A stretch of DNA of 64,000 nucleotides from Flavobacterium tyrosinilyticum (GCF_023656565.1 NZ_JAMOKG010000003.1:1269205-1333204), one strand, 5' to 3'; positions 8,051 through 16,904 are shown, counted from the stretch's first letter. Program-made: numbers and translations. The notes: generated by a model from the letters alone, not told the origin.

Positions 8051-9988
8051 CTATTTTTTAGGCCTAAGCTTATACTTACTTTCTTTATAAAGATTCCCAG
8101 CTGTAATAACATGCGCTAAAGCATCTTTTGCTAAATCTTCGTTTAATTTAACTGGAATTAAAGTTGTATCATTTTTGATTTCAAATTGTAATGGTTTCAA
8201 ATTGGGTTGCATGATCACAACTTGATTTTCAACTCTAAATGCATTAATGTCATTAAACTGCATAATAGATCTTCCTTGTACTTTTGAATCTAATTTTGTC
8301 AAGTTGCGTCCTACCATTGGGGTTTCAAAAGGCATTCCTAAATACCCTAACAATGTTGGCGGAATATCAATTTGACTTGCCAGTCTGTCATAAACTGCTC
8401 CTTTTGGAACTCCTGGCCCCATAATAAATGCCGGAATATGGAATTTATTTATTGGAACTAAATTTTTGCCGTATGTTCTCGTATTATGATCTGCGATTAC
8501 GATGAAAATTGTGTTTTTAAAATAATCCTCCTTTTTGGCCATTTCAAAGAATTTTCCAATAGAGAAATCAGCATATTTCATGGCATTATTTACCGTGTTA
8601 GGCTTTTTATCATAAGGTTTGATTCTTCCCGCCGGATATTCAAAAGGTTCGTGATTTGAAGTCGAGAACATTAAGGAAAAGAACGGTTTGTCTCCTTTTG
8701 ATTTAAAATACTGATTGGCTTTGGTAACCAAATCTTCATCAGAATATCCCCAAGTTCCTTTAAAAGCATATTTATTTCCATCAGATTCAAAATCGGTTTG
8801 GTCGACAATATCTTGAAAACCATTTCCATTAAAAAATGAAGCCATATTATCAAAATTGGCCATTCCTCCGTAAATGAAACTGGTGTCGTACCCTTTTTGT
8901 TTTAAAGCATCTGCTAAGGTAAAAAAGCCTTGCTGTGAATTTCCTAATCTTACGACACTTTCAGATGGCGAAGGTAAAAATCCAGTCACTACTGCTTCAA
9001 TTCCGCGAACACTTCTGGTTCCTGTGCAATATAAATTAGTAAATAATGTTCCTTCTTTAGATAATTTATCAAATTCTGGCGTTAATGGTTTTCCGCCTAA
9101 AATTCCAACGTACTCTGCACCTAAACTTTCTTGCAAAAAGATTACTAAATTATAGGGTTTCTTCAATAAAGAATCTGGCTGTTGGACATGCAAAAACGGA
9201 ATTTCAGCATCGGTAAAATCCTTCGGCCCTGCGATCATGTATTTTTTTACACGAGCGATAGCTTCTGCTTCATCCATTTTTCCATACATTTTTGTATTTC
9301 CTTCATTTTTGATTGAATAGGCAGCAAAAGCAACCGTATAAAATGAATTTAATCCCAGAGCATTTGTTAATTGATCGGTAGAAAAAACAGCATTACTTGC
9401 ATTAATAGGACGTTTTGAAGTTAGACTAGAACGTGCTCCAAAAAACAATAAAAAAGCTACTAATGGAAATATCATTAACTTGAATTTGTATTCTGCACTT
9501 GAAGTATAGAATAATTGTTTTCCTTTTTTGACAGCAAAATAAAGCGCAACTCCTAAAATTAAAAATGTTACGATTATAGAAGTCAGATAACTTTTTAAAA
9601 GCATTCCTACTACTTCCTTTGGATAAATAAGATAATCTAAGAAAATCTTATTGGGACGTGTATCATATTGTTTTACAAAATCTGGCGAAGCTAATTCTAC
9701 AAAAAGAATTAAAAACAGAAACAAAAAACTATAAATTAACAGAAATTTATTGGTGAATTTTATCCATTTATTCGGCAAAAAGGTAATTAATAATGCTGGA
9801 AGAAACGACAAATAACAAAGTAATATCAAATCCATTCGAAGACCGATTGGAAAAATATACCAGAAATCTGGCGTTTGGACTACTCTTTCTTTAAAAAGAA
9901 AAAATAAGAATACTCGACTTAAAGTGGTAATCAATAATCCGATTGCGATGAAACTAAAAATCGGTTTTAAGAAACGTAAGTTTTTCAT
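8051..9988 (-). CDS. LTA synthase-family sulfatase/phosphatase-like membrane enzyme
   Basis: Alkaline-phosphatase-superfamily membrane enzyme of the LtaS/OpgB/EptA type, which transfers phosphoglycerol or similar groups onto envelope lipids or glycans. The 645-residue protein has five transmembrane segments in residues 10-195, then a periplasmic catalytic domain. Visible metal and nucleophile motifs are LQESLG (Glu287), CTGTRSVRG (nucleophile Thr about 324), STSNHEPF and IVIADHNTRTYG. Flavobacteria have no Gram-positive lipoteichoic acid, so the acceptor is unknown. It is the last gene of a probable run MATE pump, 75-residue protein, this gene. The family is secure, the substrate is not. Confidence 0.85.
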   Translation of the reverse strand: MKNLRFLKPIFSFIAIGLLITTLSRVFLFFLFKERVVQTPDFWYIFPIGLRMDLILLCYLSFLPALLITFLPNKWIKFTNKFLLIYSFLFLFLILFVELASPDFVKQYDTRPNKIFLDYLIYPKEVVGMLLKSYLTSIIVTFLILGVALYFAVKKGKQLFYTSSAEYKFKLMIFPLVAFLLFFGARSSLTSKRPINASNAVFSTDQLTNALGLNSFYTVAFAAYSIKNEGNTKMYGKMDEAEAIARVKKYMIAGPKDFTDAEIPFLHVQQPDSLLKKPYNLVIFLQESLGAEYVGILGGKPLTPEFDKLSKEGTLFTNLYCTGTRSVRGIEAVVTGFLPSPSESVVRLGNSQQGFFTLADALKQKGYDTSFIYGGMANFDNMASFFNGNGFQDIVDQTDFESDGNKYAFKGTWGYSDEDLVTKANQYFKSKGDKPFFSLMFSTSNHEPFEYPAGRIKPYDKKPNTVNNAMKYADFSIGKFFEMAKKEDYFKNTIFIVIADHNTRTYGKNLVPINKFHIPAFIMGPGVPKGAVYDRLASQIDIPPTLLGYLGMPFETPMVGRNLTKLDSKVQGRSIMQFNDINAFRVENQVVIMQPNLKPLQFEIKNDTTLIPVKLNEDLAKDALAHVITAGNLYKESKYKLRPKK

Positions 9989-10025
9989 TAAGATAGTTAT
10001 AAGAACGTAAAATTAGAGAAACAAA

Positions 10026-10253
10026 TTACTCTTCGTAACGGTTTATTTCTCTGTCATAAAACTCATTTGCTTTTTCAATTAAACCTTCCATTTCGGCGTT
10101 TAATTCTGCTTCGTCAAGATCTTCAGCTTCTTCTAAAAACTCCACCTCATCATCTTTCAGATTGATTATAAATCTTGGATAATCTAAGTGAATGATAAAA
10201 ATATCGTCTGGAAAATCTGTGTTATCTCCAAGTAAAAATTTAGGTAATTCCAT
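10026..10253 (-). CDS. small acidic conserved protein of unknown function
   Basis: A 75-residue protein, about one third Asp/Glu, with an acidic helix (EAEDLDEAELNAEMEGL) in the C-terminal half and a hydrophobic beta-like stretch DIFIIHLDYPRFIINL in the first. It has no signal peptide or membrane segment. It lies 37 bases before the LTA-synthase-like gene on the same strand and 95 bases after the MATE gene, so co-transcription is likely. Its in-frame coding character and spacing support a real gene, but I do not recognise a named family. Confidence 0.65.
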   Translation of the reverse strand: MELPKFLLGDNTDFPDDIFIIHLDYPRFIINLKDDEVEFLEEAEDLDEAELNAEMEGLIEKANEFYDREINRYEE

Positions 10254-10348
10254 ATATGTTTATTTTTTTAGTAATTGATTATTTTTTTTTTTACCGATTT
10301 CTTTTGTTTTAATCTTCAAAATCAGCGAAATATATTTTTCAAATTTAA

Positions 10349-11731
10349 TTATTCTATATCTGATTTCGCAATTAATCTCTTTGTCAAGTAATGAAAACGA
10401 ATATAAAGACAAATTGCCGCTGCAGTCAATCCGGCCAAAAGTCCGACCCAAACTCCCTGTGCTTTCAATTCTGTGTGTTCTCCTAAATAATAGGAAATCG
10501 GAAAACCAATAACCCAATAGGCTACAAAAGTAATGTACATTGGAACTTTTACGTCTTGTAATCCGCGTAAAGCGCCCAAAACCACAACTTGAATTCCGTC
10601 AGAAATCTGGAAAACAGCTGCAATTAAAAGCAGTTTTGAAGCAATGCCAATAACTTCTTCGTTATCTAAAATCTGCCCAGTATTTTCCATATTTAAGAAA
10701 ATGTATGGAAGATAATCGTGGAAAATAATAAAGAAAATTGCAAAAACAGTCTCTAAGATTATAGCAAGCAAGAAGATAGAACGCGCAACAACAATTAGCT
10801 TTTTATAATCCATCAGTCCTCTTTGGTTACTTACGCGCACCATAGATGTCACGCTTAATCCCATGGCAAACATAAAAGTCATCGAAGCCAAACTCAAAGC
10901 AATCTGATTGGCTGCTTGACTTGTTTTTCCGATGTTCCCGCAAAGCCAGATCGAAGCGGTAAACAAAACCACTTCAAAAAGCATCTGCATTGCAGAAGGA
11001 AATCCGATACTGATAATTTTTTTGATCATAGTTTTTTTGATTTCATTAAAACTAAAACCATTAAAAAATCGCTTTAAATCATCTCTTCGCGAAAGCATAA
11101 TATGCATAAACATTACCAAAAATATTCTCGAGATTACGGTTCCTAATGCTGCGCCAATAATTCCCATTTTTGGAAAAATCCAGATTCCGTAAATCAAAAC
11201 ATAGTTTATACCAACGTGAAGTACATTTGCCATTACCATCGCATACATCGAATATTTTGTCAAAGACATTCCGTCTGCAAATTGCTTATACCCTTGATAC
11301 ATTACAAGTGGAATCAAAGAAAAAGCTACCCATCCTAAGTAAGGTTTTGCAAGTACAATAACATCTTCTGGCTGTTTTAACAATTCCATAATTGGTTTAG
11401 CAAACATGATAACGGTAAAAAGTGCCAGTCCTAGAATTGTACATAGAAATAATCCATGATGAAAAGCAGAACGAATTTTGGTATCGTTTTTCTCCGCATC
11501 ACCTTCGGCAACGATTGGCGTAATGGCTGTAGAAAAACCAATTCCTAAAGACATTGCAATAAAAATCATACTGTTACCAAGTGAAACTGCCGCCAATTCT
11601 GTACTTCCAATTTTACCAACCATTATATTATCGACAATACCAATTAAAGTATGTCCGACCATACCCAAAATTACGGGATAAGCTAGTCTTAAATTATACG
11701 AAAACTCTTTGGTGTACTGCTTTAAATTCAC
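10349..11731 (-). CDS. MATE-family multidrug efflux transporter (NorM-like)
   Basis: Inner-membrane cation-coupled drug/sodium antiporter with 12 hydrophobic segments and the MATE N-half signature AYPVILGMVGHTLIGIVDNIMVG. I choose the GTG at 11731 and not the ATG at 11803. A -7 promoter element lies inside the longer frame at 11751-11758, and the GTG start gives 460 residues, the usual NorM length, beginning just before the first conserved helix. The longer N-terminus would be an untypical 24-residue extension. It heads a possible run with the small acidic protein and the LTA-synthase-like enzyme. The substrate is unknown. Confidence 0.88.
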   Translation of the reverse strand: MNLKQYTKEFSYNLRLAYPVILGMVGHTLIGIVDNIMVGKIGSTELAAVSLGNSMIFIAMSLGIGFSTAITPIVAEGDAEKNDTKIRSAFHHGLFLCTILGLALFTVIMFAKPIMELLKQPEDVIVLAKPYLGWVAFSLIPLVMYQGYKQFADGMSLTKYSMYAMVMANVLHVGINYVLIYGIWIFPKMGIIGAALGTVISRIFLVMFMHIMLSRRDDLKRFFNGFSFNEIKKTMIKKIISIGFPSAMQMLFEVVLFTASIWLCGNIGKTSQAANQIALSLASMTFMFAMGLSVTSMVRVSNQRGLMDYKKLIVVARSIFLLAIILETVFAIFFIIFHDYLPYIFLNMENTGQILDNEEVIGIASKLLLIAAVFQISDGIQVVVLGALRGLQDVKVPMYITFVAYWVIGFPISYYLGEHTELKAQGVWVGLLAGLTAAAICLYIRFHYLTKRLIAKSDIE

Positions 11732-11750
11732 TTTTATTCTATTTTGTGCG

Positions 11751-11758
11751 CAAAGATA
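11751..11758 (-). promoter_or_regulatory. -7 promoter element of the MATE gene
   Basis: TATCTTTG on the minus strand, a full TAnnTTTG match, 20 bases upstream of the GTG start. It decides the start codon. Confidence 0.6.
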
Positions 11759-11920
11759 GTCAGAAGCTTCGAATTCTATCCTATCAATAAAAATATATCC
11801 CAATTTTAAGACAAAAATAAGACGAACTCAATATTATGTAACGATTTTTAAAAATTGTATAACAAACTCCAAACGCCTCCAATATAATTTTACAACATAG
11901 AAATTTCAAAAATATAAGCC

Positions 11921-12439
11921 ATGAAAAAATTACAGATGTTATGCCTAGCTGCGTTTACGTTTTTATTTGCCAACACAACTTTTGCTCAAGAGAGCGGAGT
12001 AGAAAATTACGATCAGGGTTTTAGATTGGGAGTCGGATTAAATGGAGGATTACCGACCGACGGTGATTACGACTGGGCTCTTGGGGGAGACGTTCGTTTA
12101 CAATATGATCTTTCTAAGAAAACATCTTTGACTTTAACAACGGGATTTACAAACCTATTTATGGGAAAAGATGACCTTGGAAACAACATAAAAGATCTTG
12201 GATTTATTCCAGCCAAAGCAGGTTTTAAAGCTTTTGTCTTAAAAGATCAATTTTATGTTTTAGGAGAACTGGGTGCTGGTTTTGCGGTAACAAATGGTTA
12301 CGATAAAACAACTTTTTTATGGGCTCCAGGAATTGGTTATGCCAACAAGTACATCGACTTAAGTGTTCGTTACGAAGATTATCATGATTTTAGAACCAAT
12401 CAAGTAGCATTGCGTGTTGCTTATGGTTTTAAACTATAA
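11921..12439 (+). CDS. small outer-membrane beta-barrel protein
   Basis: A 172-residue secreted protein with a signal peptide in residues 1-22 (MKKLQMLCLAAFTFLFANTTFA, cut before Gln). The mature part alternates polar and hydrophobic residues and is rich in Gly and aromatics (RLGVGLNGGLPTDGDYDWAL, YGFKL at the end). The C-terminal residue pattern fits an eight-stranded OmpA/OmpW-like barrel in the outer membrane. No catalytic motif is seen. It is monocistronic and divergent from the MATE gene, followed by a strong terminator. The role is unknown. Confidence 0.75.
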   Translation: MKKLQMLCLAAFTFLFANTTFAQESGVENYDQGFRLGVGLNGGLPTDGDYDWALGGDVRLQYDLSKKTSLTLTTGFTNLFMGKDDLGNNIKDLGFIPAKAGFKAFVLKDQFYVLGELGAGFAVTNGYDKTTFLWAPGIGYANKYIDLSVRYEDYHDFRTNQVALRVAYGFKL

Positions 12440-12472
12440 AAAATAGGTTTAATTTATTATTTTGTTTTTGGT

Positions 12473-12508
12473 AAAAACCCGACAGTCTGAAAAGTCTGTC
12501 GGGTTTTT
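12473..12508 (+). terminator. rho-independent terminator
   Basis: Perfect 13-bp stem AAAAACCCGACAG (12473-12485) / CTGTCGGGTTTTT (12496-12508), followed by T residues. Confidence 0.9.
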
Positions 12509-12522
12509 TATTTTTAAACATA

Positions 12523-12560
12523 CCATTGGTCAAAACAAAAGTGCAAGTAGTCAAATGATT
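12523..12560 (+). promoter_or_regulatory. shared regulatory motif, copy A (candidate LytTR site)
   Basis: CCATTGGTCAAAACAAAA (12523-12540) followed by GCAAGTAGTCAAA. Its reverse complement contains TTTGAC twice, 21 bp apart. The same motif, in the same orientation relative to its gene, lies upstream of the LytS-type kinase gene at 15683-15718. It is about 50 bases before the outer-membrane gene start. Confidence 0.6.
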
Positions 12561-12610
12561 TTTCAGGATTGATTTGGAACGCGGTAATTCGCAGAAAAAT
12601 TAATCAAATC

Positions 12611-13546
12611 ATGAACAAAACAATCTTTTATCTATCGCAACTTTTACTTTTTTTACTAGCCACAGTTGCTGCACGCTCACAATCGGGAATTTCAGGCGAA
12701 TTTAAACTCGATTATGTCCCTTTTTCTAAATATGTAAGGCCAATGGACAGTACGAAAACAAATGCCGAAAGCAATTTTAAAAGAGCACAGATCACTTTTG
12801 AAGTACCACTATCTTTAAAAATGGATAAATACGATCATCCAAAACTCTGGTCTGTATTTTTTAATAGCAGTTACGCCAAAATGGAAAACCGAAACTACAA
12901 TATTGAAGATCTACCAGTAGAGTTTCAAGGCGGATTTCCGAATGAATTACTCAATACGCAAATTGGAGTTAAGCATTTACGTTCCATTTCTTCTTCGTGG
13001 TCTTTATTAATAATGGCTTCCGTTGGTGTTTATACAGACATGGTCGAAATTAATAAAGATGATGTCCTGATTCAAGGAGGAATTCTTTTTATCAAACAAT
13101 TTAATCCTAAATTGGCTTTGGGCGCAGGTCCTGTTTTGACTAATAGTTTTGGTGTTCCAATGGTTCTTCCTGGAATTTATTTTAACTGGGAATCTACTGG
13201 AGCTTTACATTTTAAGGTTGCTTTTCCGGAAGGTGTAGAAATAGGCTATCGAATGTCTGATTATTTTGACTTAAAAGCAGTAGCTGAATTAAGCGGAATG
13301 ACAGCTGAAACCAAAATTGGAAATAAATCTACATTACTAGGCTATCAGCAGATAATTGCAGGTTTAAGACCTCAGATGAAGTTTGGTAAACATTGGATTT
13401 TAGAACCAACTGGCGGAACTACTCTTGTTAGAAGTTTTTCGACGACGAACCGAAAAATTAAAGAAATCTTTAAAGAAAAAGATATTGCAGATCCAAGATT
13501 CACCACTACCTTTTATGGAGCAATTGCTCTAAAATGGAAATTCTAA
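12611..13546 (+). CDS. outer-membrane beta-barrel protein, probable LytTR target
   Basis: A secreted protein of 311 residues. I start at the ATG at 12611 and not the one at 12569, because it places the signal peptide MNKTIFYLSQLLLFLLATVA at the N-terminus with cleavage near ARSQS. The mature part has many short amphipathic strands (LALGAGPVLTNSFG, FKVAFPEGVEIGYRMSD) and ends IALKWKF, a typical outer-membrane barrel terminus with Phe last. It may belong to a DUF6268-like barrel family, which I cannot verify. It converges with the LytTR response regulator (2-base gap) and has a regulatory motif shared with the kinase gene. Confidence 0.72.
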   Translation: MNKTIFYLSQLLLFLLATVAARSQSGISGEFKLDYVPFSKYVRPMDSTKTNAESNFKRAQITFEVPLSLKMDKYDHPKLWSVFFNSSYAKMENRNYNIEDLPVEFQGGFPNELLNTQIGVKHLRSISSSWSLLIMASVGVYTDMVEINKDDVLIQGGILFIKQFNPKLALGAGPVLTNSFGVPMVLPGIYFNWESTGALHFKVAFPEGVEIGYRMSDYFDLKAVAELSGMTAETKIGNKSTLLGYQQIIAGLRPQMKFGKHWILEPTGGTTLVRSFSTTNRKIKEIFKEKDIADPRFTTTFYGAIALKWKF

Positions 13547-13548
13547 AC

Positions 13549-14256
13549 CTATCTGCTTAACAAATTTTTATACACTACCTCTTTCAACAATACTTCTTTG
13601 CGAGTTCTTGAAACAGGTAGTTCTTGTCCTTTTATAAATAATCGCCCGCCAGAAATAGAATCTATATGCGTAACATTTACCAAAAATGACTTATGGATTC
13701 TAAAGAAAATTTCTGCGGGAAGTGTTTCTTCTAACGAAATCATCGTTTGATGAATAATTAGCACTTTATCTTTAAAATGAAGCTTAGCATAATTTTGCAT
13801 TCCTTCGATATATAAAATATCGATCCAAGAAATTTTCTGAAATCCTTCTTCCTGACGCACATATAAAAAAGGATCTAACTGACTTTGCTTTGGAGAATTC
13901 ATCATTTGATGCCATTGCTTTGCTTTTAGCGAAGCCTGATAAAAACGCTGAAATGTAATGGGTTTTAATAAATAATCTACAACCTGAAGTCGGTATCCGT
14001 CTAAAGCATGTTCTGAATAAGCAGTTGTAAAAATCACTAAAGGTGGATTCTCTAAAGATTCTAAAAACTCCAATCCCGATAAATAAGGCATATTGATATC
14101 CAGAAATAATAAATCGATCTCTTTTTCCTGAAGATATGAAGTCGCTTCTAGAGCCGAAGCACAAGTCGCTACGGTTTCTAGAAAATCAATTTTAGAAACA
14201 AAATCTGCTATTCCGTTTCTTGCTATGGGTTCATCATCGATAATGAGACATTTCAT
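13549..14256 (-). CDS. LytTR-family response regulator
   Basis: Cytoplasmic two-component regulator of the LytR/AgrA type. The receiver domain (residues 1-120) has the acidic pair DDEP, phospho-acceptor Asp53 (LFLDINMP), a conserved Thr/Ala region (IFTTAYSEHALDGY) and Lys in LLKPI. A LytTR DNA-binding domain follows, about 130-235 (SWIDILYIEGMQNYAKLHF, FFRIHKSFLVNVTHI). LytTR proteins bind direct repeats spaced about two helical turns. The partner kinase lies upstream on the same strand, separated by 281 bases of repeat-like DNA. The start could also be six bases earlier (ATG at 14262); I prefer MKCLIIDDEP. Confidence 0.93.
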   Translation of the reverse strand: MKCLIIDDEPIARNGIADFVSKIDFLETVATCASALEATSYLQEKEIDLLFLDINMPYLSGLEFLESLENPPLVIFTTAYSEHALDGYRLQVVDYLLKPITFQRFYQASLKAKQWHQMMNSPKQSQLDPFLYVRQEEGFQKISWIDILYIEGMQNYAKLHFKDKVLIIHQTMISLEETLPAEIFFRIHKSFLVNVTHIDSISGGRLFIKGQELPVSRTRKEVLLKEVVYKNLLSR

Positions 14257-14304
14257 AATCATAGTTTTTTTGTTTCTGGTCTGGCGCTTATTTTTTTGAA
14301 ATCC

Positions 14305-14533
14305 TATTAATCCCTTTAATCTGTGGCTAAAAATTTTACCGCAAAGAGCGCAAAGATTTACGCAAAGTTCGCAAAGTTTTAGTTTTATAAAAGGATGCTA
14401 AGAGCACAAAGCAATATATTAAGATTTTGAAGATTAAAAATTCGTGCTAATTCGTTCAATTGCTTCGCTTGTTCGCTATCGCTCGGGTTGTGGCAAAAAT
14501 AAAATCCCTTTTAATCCTTTTAATCTGTGGCAA
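14305..14533. repeat. direct-repeat word region between response-regulator and kinase genes
   Basis: The word AATCC(C)TTTAATCTGTGGC appears at about 14309-14327 and again at about 14513-14532, in direct orientation. Between them are iterated CGCAAAG words (14339-14375) and TTCGCTTGTTCGCTATCGCT. No gene is seen in the 281-bp gap. Confidence 0.65.
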
Positions 14534-14537
14534 AAAA

Positions 14538-15587
14538 TCATCTCAAATCTAGAGTCACTTCAACAGTAAAATCAGAATTGGTCTTATGGATGTTTAATTT
14601 GTGTTTTTCTGGATATTGTATTTCCAGTCTTTTCTTTACATTTTCCAAACCTAATCCTTGATTTTTTGAAGCTATTTTATATTGCTCCGTATAAGAGTTT
14701 TCGATTTTAAAACTCAATTGATTGTTGAGCTGTTTACAGGACAAATGCACATATCTTTTCTGATTTGGAAGCCTTGAAACGTGTTTAAAAGCATTTTCAA
14801 TTAACGGAACCAAAAGCAAAGGCACAATCTGAAGCTGTCCATTTTCAATACTCCATTTACTTTTAACCTCTAGCTCATTTCCCCATCTGGTTTCTTCAAC
14901 AGCAATTAAATCTTTTAAATATTTAATTTCAAGATGCAGAGGCACATATTCCTTATTGCATTCGTACAATTGATACCTCAAAATATCCGAAAACTGAACC
15001 AATAAATCTGAAGCCAACTTTACATCGCTTTGCATCAGAATATGAATATGGTTTAATACATTAAACATTAAGTGCGGATTAATCTGATCTTGCAAAATCT
15101 TGATTTGCGCTTCTAAATGAACCTGCTGTAATTGCGCATGATTTCTTTCGATAACATTATGTTCTTGGTAAAATCGAAGTCCGCAAGCAGTACCGCAAAT
15201 TAAAATCGCTGACGGAATGTTGCCATAAAATCGTGCCCACAAAAATTGCAGAGAATCTACATCGGCTGCTTCAGGATATGCTTTTCTTCTTATAACCGAA
15301 TCTGAAAAAACAATATAAATCAACGAGAGACAAAATCCCAAAAGCATTACAACAATAACGCTTTGTACTGCAAACCAGCTCATTTTATTTTGTTTTAGCG
15401 CTTTGGGCAGTATAACATCACTTAAAATATGAGCTAAAACGGCAGAACAAAACAAAACCAAAACAGCCTGAATCGTAGCGGTCAAAAAATCGTAATCTTC
15501 GATCATCTGCGCCCAAATCGTGATACCTAACAAGCTCCAAAAAAAGACTAAAAATATCCAATGCCTATTTTTACTGATTGCAATCAT
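14538..15587 (-). CDS. LytS-type sensor histidine kinase
   Basis: Membrane sensor kinase of the His_kinase (PF06580) class that partners LytTR regulators. The 349-residue protein has four hydrophobic segments in residues 10-135, a short linker helix and the dimerisation/phosphoacceptor motif QINPHLMFNVLNHI with His172. The ATPase part has the N-box LVPLIENAFKHV and the G-box NQGLGLENVKKRL. No extracellular sensing domain is visible, so the membrane part itself probably senses. It is encoded upstream of its response regulator on the same strand. A good promoter (15619-15647) and a shared motif (15683-15718) precede it. Confidence 0.92.
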   Translation of the reverse strand: MIAISKNRHWIFLVFFWSLLGITIWAQMIEDYDFLTATIQAVLVLFCSAVLAHILSDVILPKALKQNKMSWFAVQSVIVVMLLGFCLSLIYIVFSDSVIRRKAYPEAADVDSLQFLWARFYGNIPSAILICGTACGLRFYQEHNVIERNHAQLQQVHLEAQIKILQDQINPHLMFNVLNHIHILMQSDVKLASDLLVQFSDILRYQLYECNKEYVPLHLEIKYLKDLIAVEETRWGNELEVKSKWSIENGQLQIVPLLLVPLIENAFKHVSRLPNQKRYVHLSCKQLNNQLSFKIENSYTEQYKIASKNQGLGLENVKKRLEIQYPEKHKLNIHKTNSDFTVEVTLDLR

Positions 15588-15618
15588 CTATACTTAATTT
15601 ATTGAGAAAATTTGAATT

Positions 15619-15647
15619 CAAAAATAGTCCTATATTTTTTAAACAAA
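15619..15647 (-). promoter_or_regulatory. promoter of the LytS-type kinase gene
   Basis: On the minus strand, TTTG (15644-15647), a 17-base spacer, then TATTTTTG (15619-15626), a full -7 match, about 30 bases before the start. Confidence 0.6.
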
Positions 15648-15682
15648 TAGCAAAGGAGCATAAACCACAAGCACTATTAAAA

Positions 15683-15718
15683 TTAGTTTGACGAACTGCG
15701 TTTTTGTTTTGACCAATG
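15683..15718 (-). promoter_or_regulatory. shared regulatory motif, copy B (candidate LytTR site)
   Basis: The minus strand reads CCATTGGTCAAAACAAAA, then ACGCAGTTCGTCAAA. On the plus strand TTTGAC occurs at 15687 and 15708, 21 bp apart. It lies about 36 bases upstream of the -33 box of the kinase promoter, a suitable position for an activator. Confidence 0.6.
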
Positions 15719-15742
15719 GAATTAAAAAAAGTAATATAAAAA

Positions 15743-15775
15743 TAACCCCGAAAGTTTTTAAAACTTATCGGGGTT
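15743..15775 (-). terminator. terminator downstream of the PPK2 gene
   Basis: Stem AACCCCGA-AAGTTTT (15743-15757) / AAAACTTATCGGGGTT (15760-15775) with one bulge, placed after the stop of the minus-strand gene at 15816. Confidence 0.65.
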
Positions 15776-15815
15776 CAAAAAATTATCTAATTGACTAATT
15801 ATCTCATTAACCAAT

Positions 15816-16694
15816 TTACTTTTCTCCTAATTCTTTCTTATACAATTCAATATTGGCAGCCGTTTTTTCGTCTAGTTCAGGTTCTTTAATATCGGTATGT
15901 TTTTTCATTTCTTCCCAAATAATTTTTGCTACAATATAGCGTGACATTTCTTTGTCATCTGCAGGGATAATATACCATGGTGCATGCGAAGTCGATGTTT
16001 TATTAATCGCTTCTTCATAATATTTCATGTATTCATCCCAATAGCCGCGTTCTTTTAAATCTCCAGGCGAAAATTTCCAATTGTGTTTTTCTTCCTCCAA
16101 ACGACGTAATAAACGCTGGCGCTGCTCTTCTTTGCTCAAATGCAGATAAAATTTCATTACGATTGTTCCGTTTTGAGCAATATGCTTTTCAAAATTATTA
16201 ATCTGTTCAATTCTATTTTTCCAAAAATCAGGCGTAATATCATCGACAGAATTAATTTCTGGCAAGTTTTCAGCCAAGACATATTCAGGATGCACTCGTG
16301 TTACCAGAACATTTTCATAATGTGTTCTATTAAAAATGGCAAACTTCCCTTTTTCTGGCAATGCAATATAATGGCGCCATAAATAATCATGCTCCAATTC
16401 TGTTGAAGTGGGCGTTTTAAAACTATGCACTACTACTCCACGCGGATTAAATTCCTTAAAAACTTCACGAATCAAACTATCTTTCCCCGAAGTATCCATT
16501 CCTTGCAGACAAATCAAAACACTGTATTTGTTGTGTGCGTACATTACATCTTGCAAATCACTTAATTTGGCTTGTACCTTATCTAATTTTTCTTCTTTTT
16601 CGTCGTCATCTGCTTTAACATTCAAAACAGTTGGGATTTTTTTGAGCTTTATTTTATCTACAACTTTAAAATCTTTCGGATCTATTGATTTCAT
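15816..16694 (-). CDS. polyphosphate kinase 2 family protein
   Basis: Cytoplasmic PPK2, which transfers phosphate between polyphosphate and nucleotides (usually NDP or NMP phosphorylation at the expense of polyP). The 292-residue protein has Walker A GMDTSGKD at residues 65-72, the lid/acid motif WRHYIALPEKG, Walker B-like IFNRTHYENVLVTRVHP and RLEEEKHNWKFSPGDLKERGYWDEY, all typical of PPK2. There is a single domain, so it is not the fused type. The subclass (ADP, AMP or both) cannot be read with certainty. It is monocistronic, with a terminator after it and a dispersed repeat upstream. Confidence 0.92.
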   Translation of the reverse strand: MKSIDPKDFKVVDKIKLKKIPTVLNVKADDDEKEEKLDKVQAKLSDLQDVMYAHNKYSVLICLQGMDTSGKDSLIREVFKEFNPRGVVVHSFKTPTSTELEHDYLWRHYIALPEKGKFAIFNRTHYENVLVTRVHPEYVLAENLPEINSVDDITPDFWKNRIEQINNFEKHIAQNGTIVMKFYLHLSKEEQRQRLLRRLEEEKHNWKFSPGDLKERGYWDEYMKYYEEAINKTSTSHAPWYIIPADDKEMSRYIVAKIIWEEMKKHTDIKEPELDEKTAANIELYKKELGEK

Positions 16695-16741
16695 ATCTTT
16701 TTCAATTTTTGTCTTATAAATATAGTAATTTTACGAAGCAT

Positions 16742-16878
16742 ATTCCTGCTATTCATTGCAATACTTTTCAATAAACTGCTTTTTTCCAAAGCCATAACAA
16801 GAGCTTCCGTTGGTCGCTTTCTTATGTCAGGAAAAAATGCAATTTCTTTTCAAAGTATTTCCATTACTATCAGGGCTA
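16742..16878 (+). repeat. dispersed element, copy 2
   Basis: The left end ATTCCTGCTATTCATTGCAA matches 48788-48807 at 17 of 20 bases. The right end TTTCCATTACTATCAGGGCTA (16858-16878) matches 48884-48904 at 18 of 21. Same orientation, 137 bp long. An ATG inside it at 16824 gives a false N-terminal extension to the next gene. Confidence 0.7.
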
Positions 16879-16904
16879 GGCATTCATTTTCAAAACAACA
16901 TTTC

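Noticed and set aside
10260..10517. 85-codon minus-strand frame
   Set aside because: Overlaps the 3' part of the MATE gene in another frame and has no family features.
11732..11803. Longer MATE protein from ATG 11803
   Set aside because: A full -7 promoter box lies within this stretch and the shorter form has the normal NorM length.
16824..16904. N-terminal extension of the propeller-like protein
   Set aside because: These codons lie mostly in the dispersed element (16742-16878); the ATG at 16905 is clear of it.
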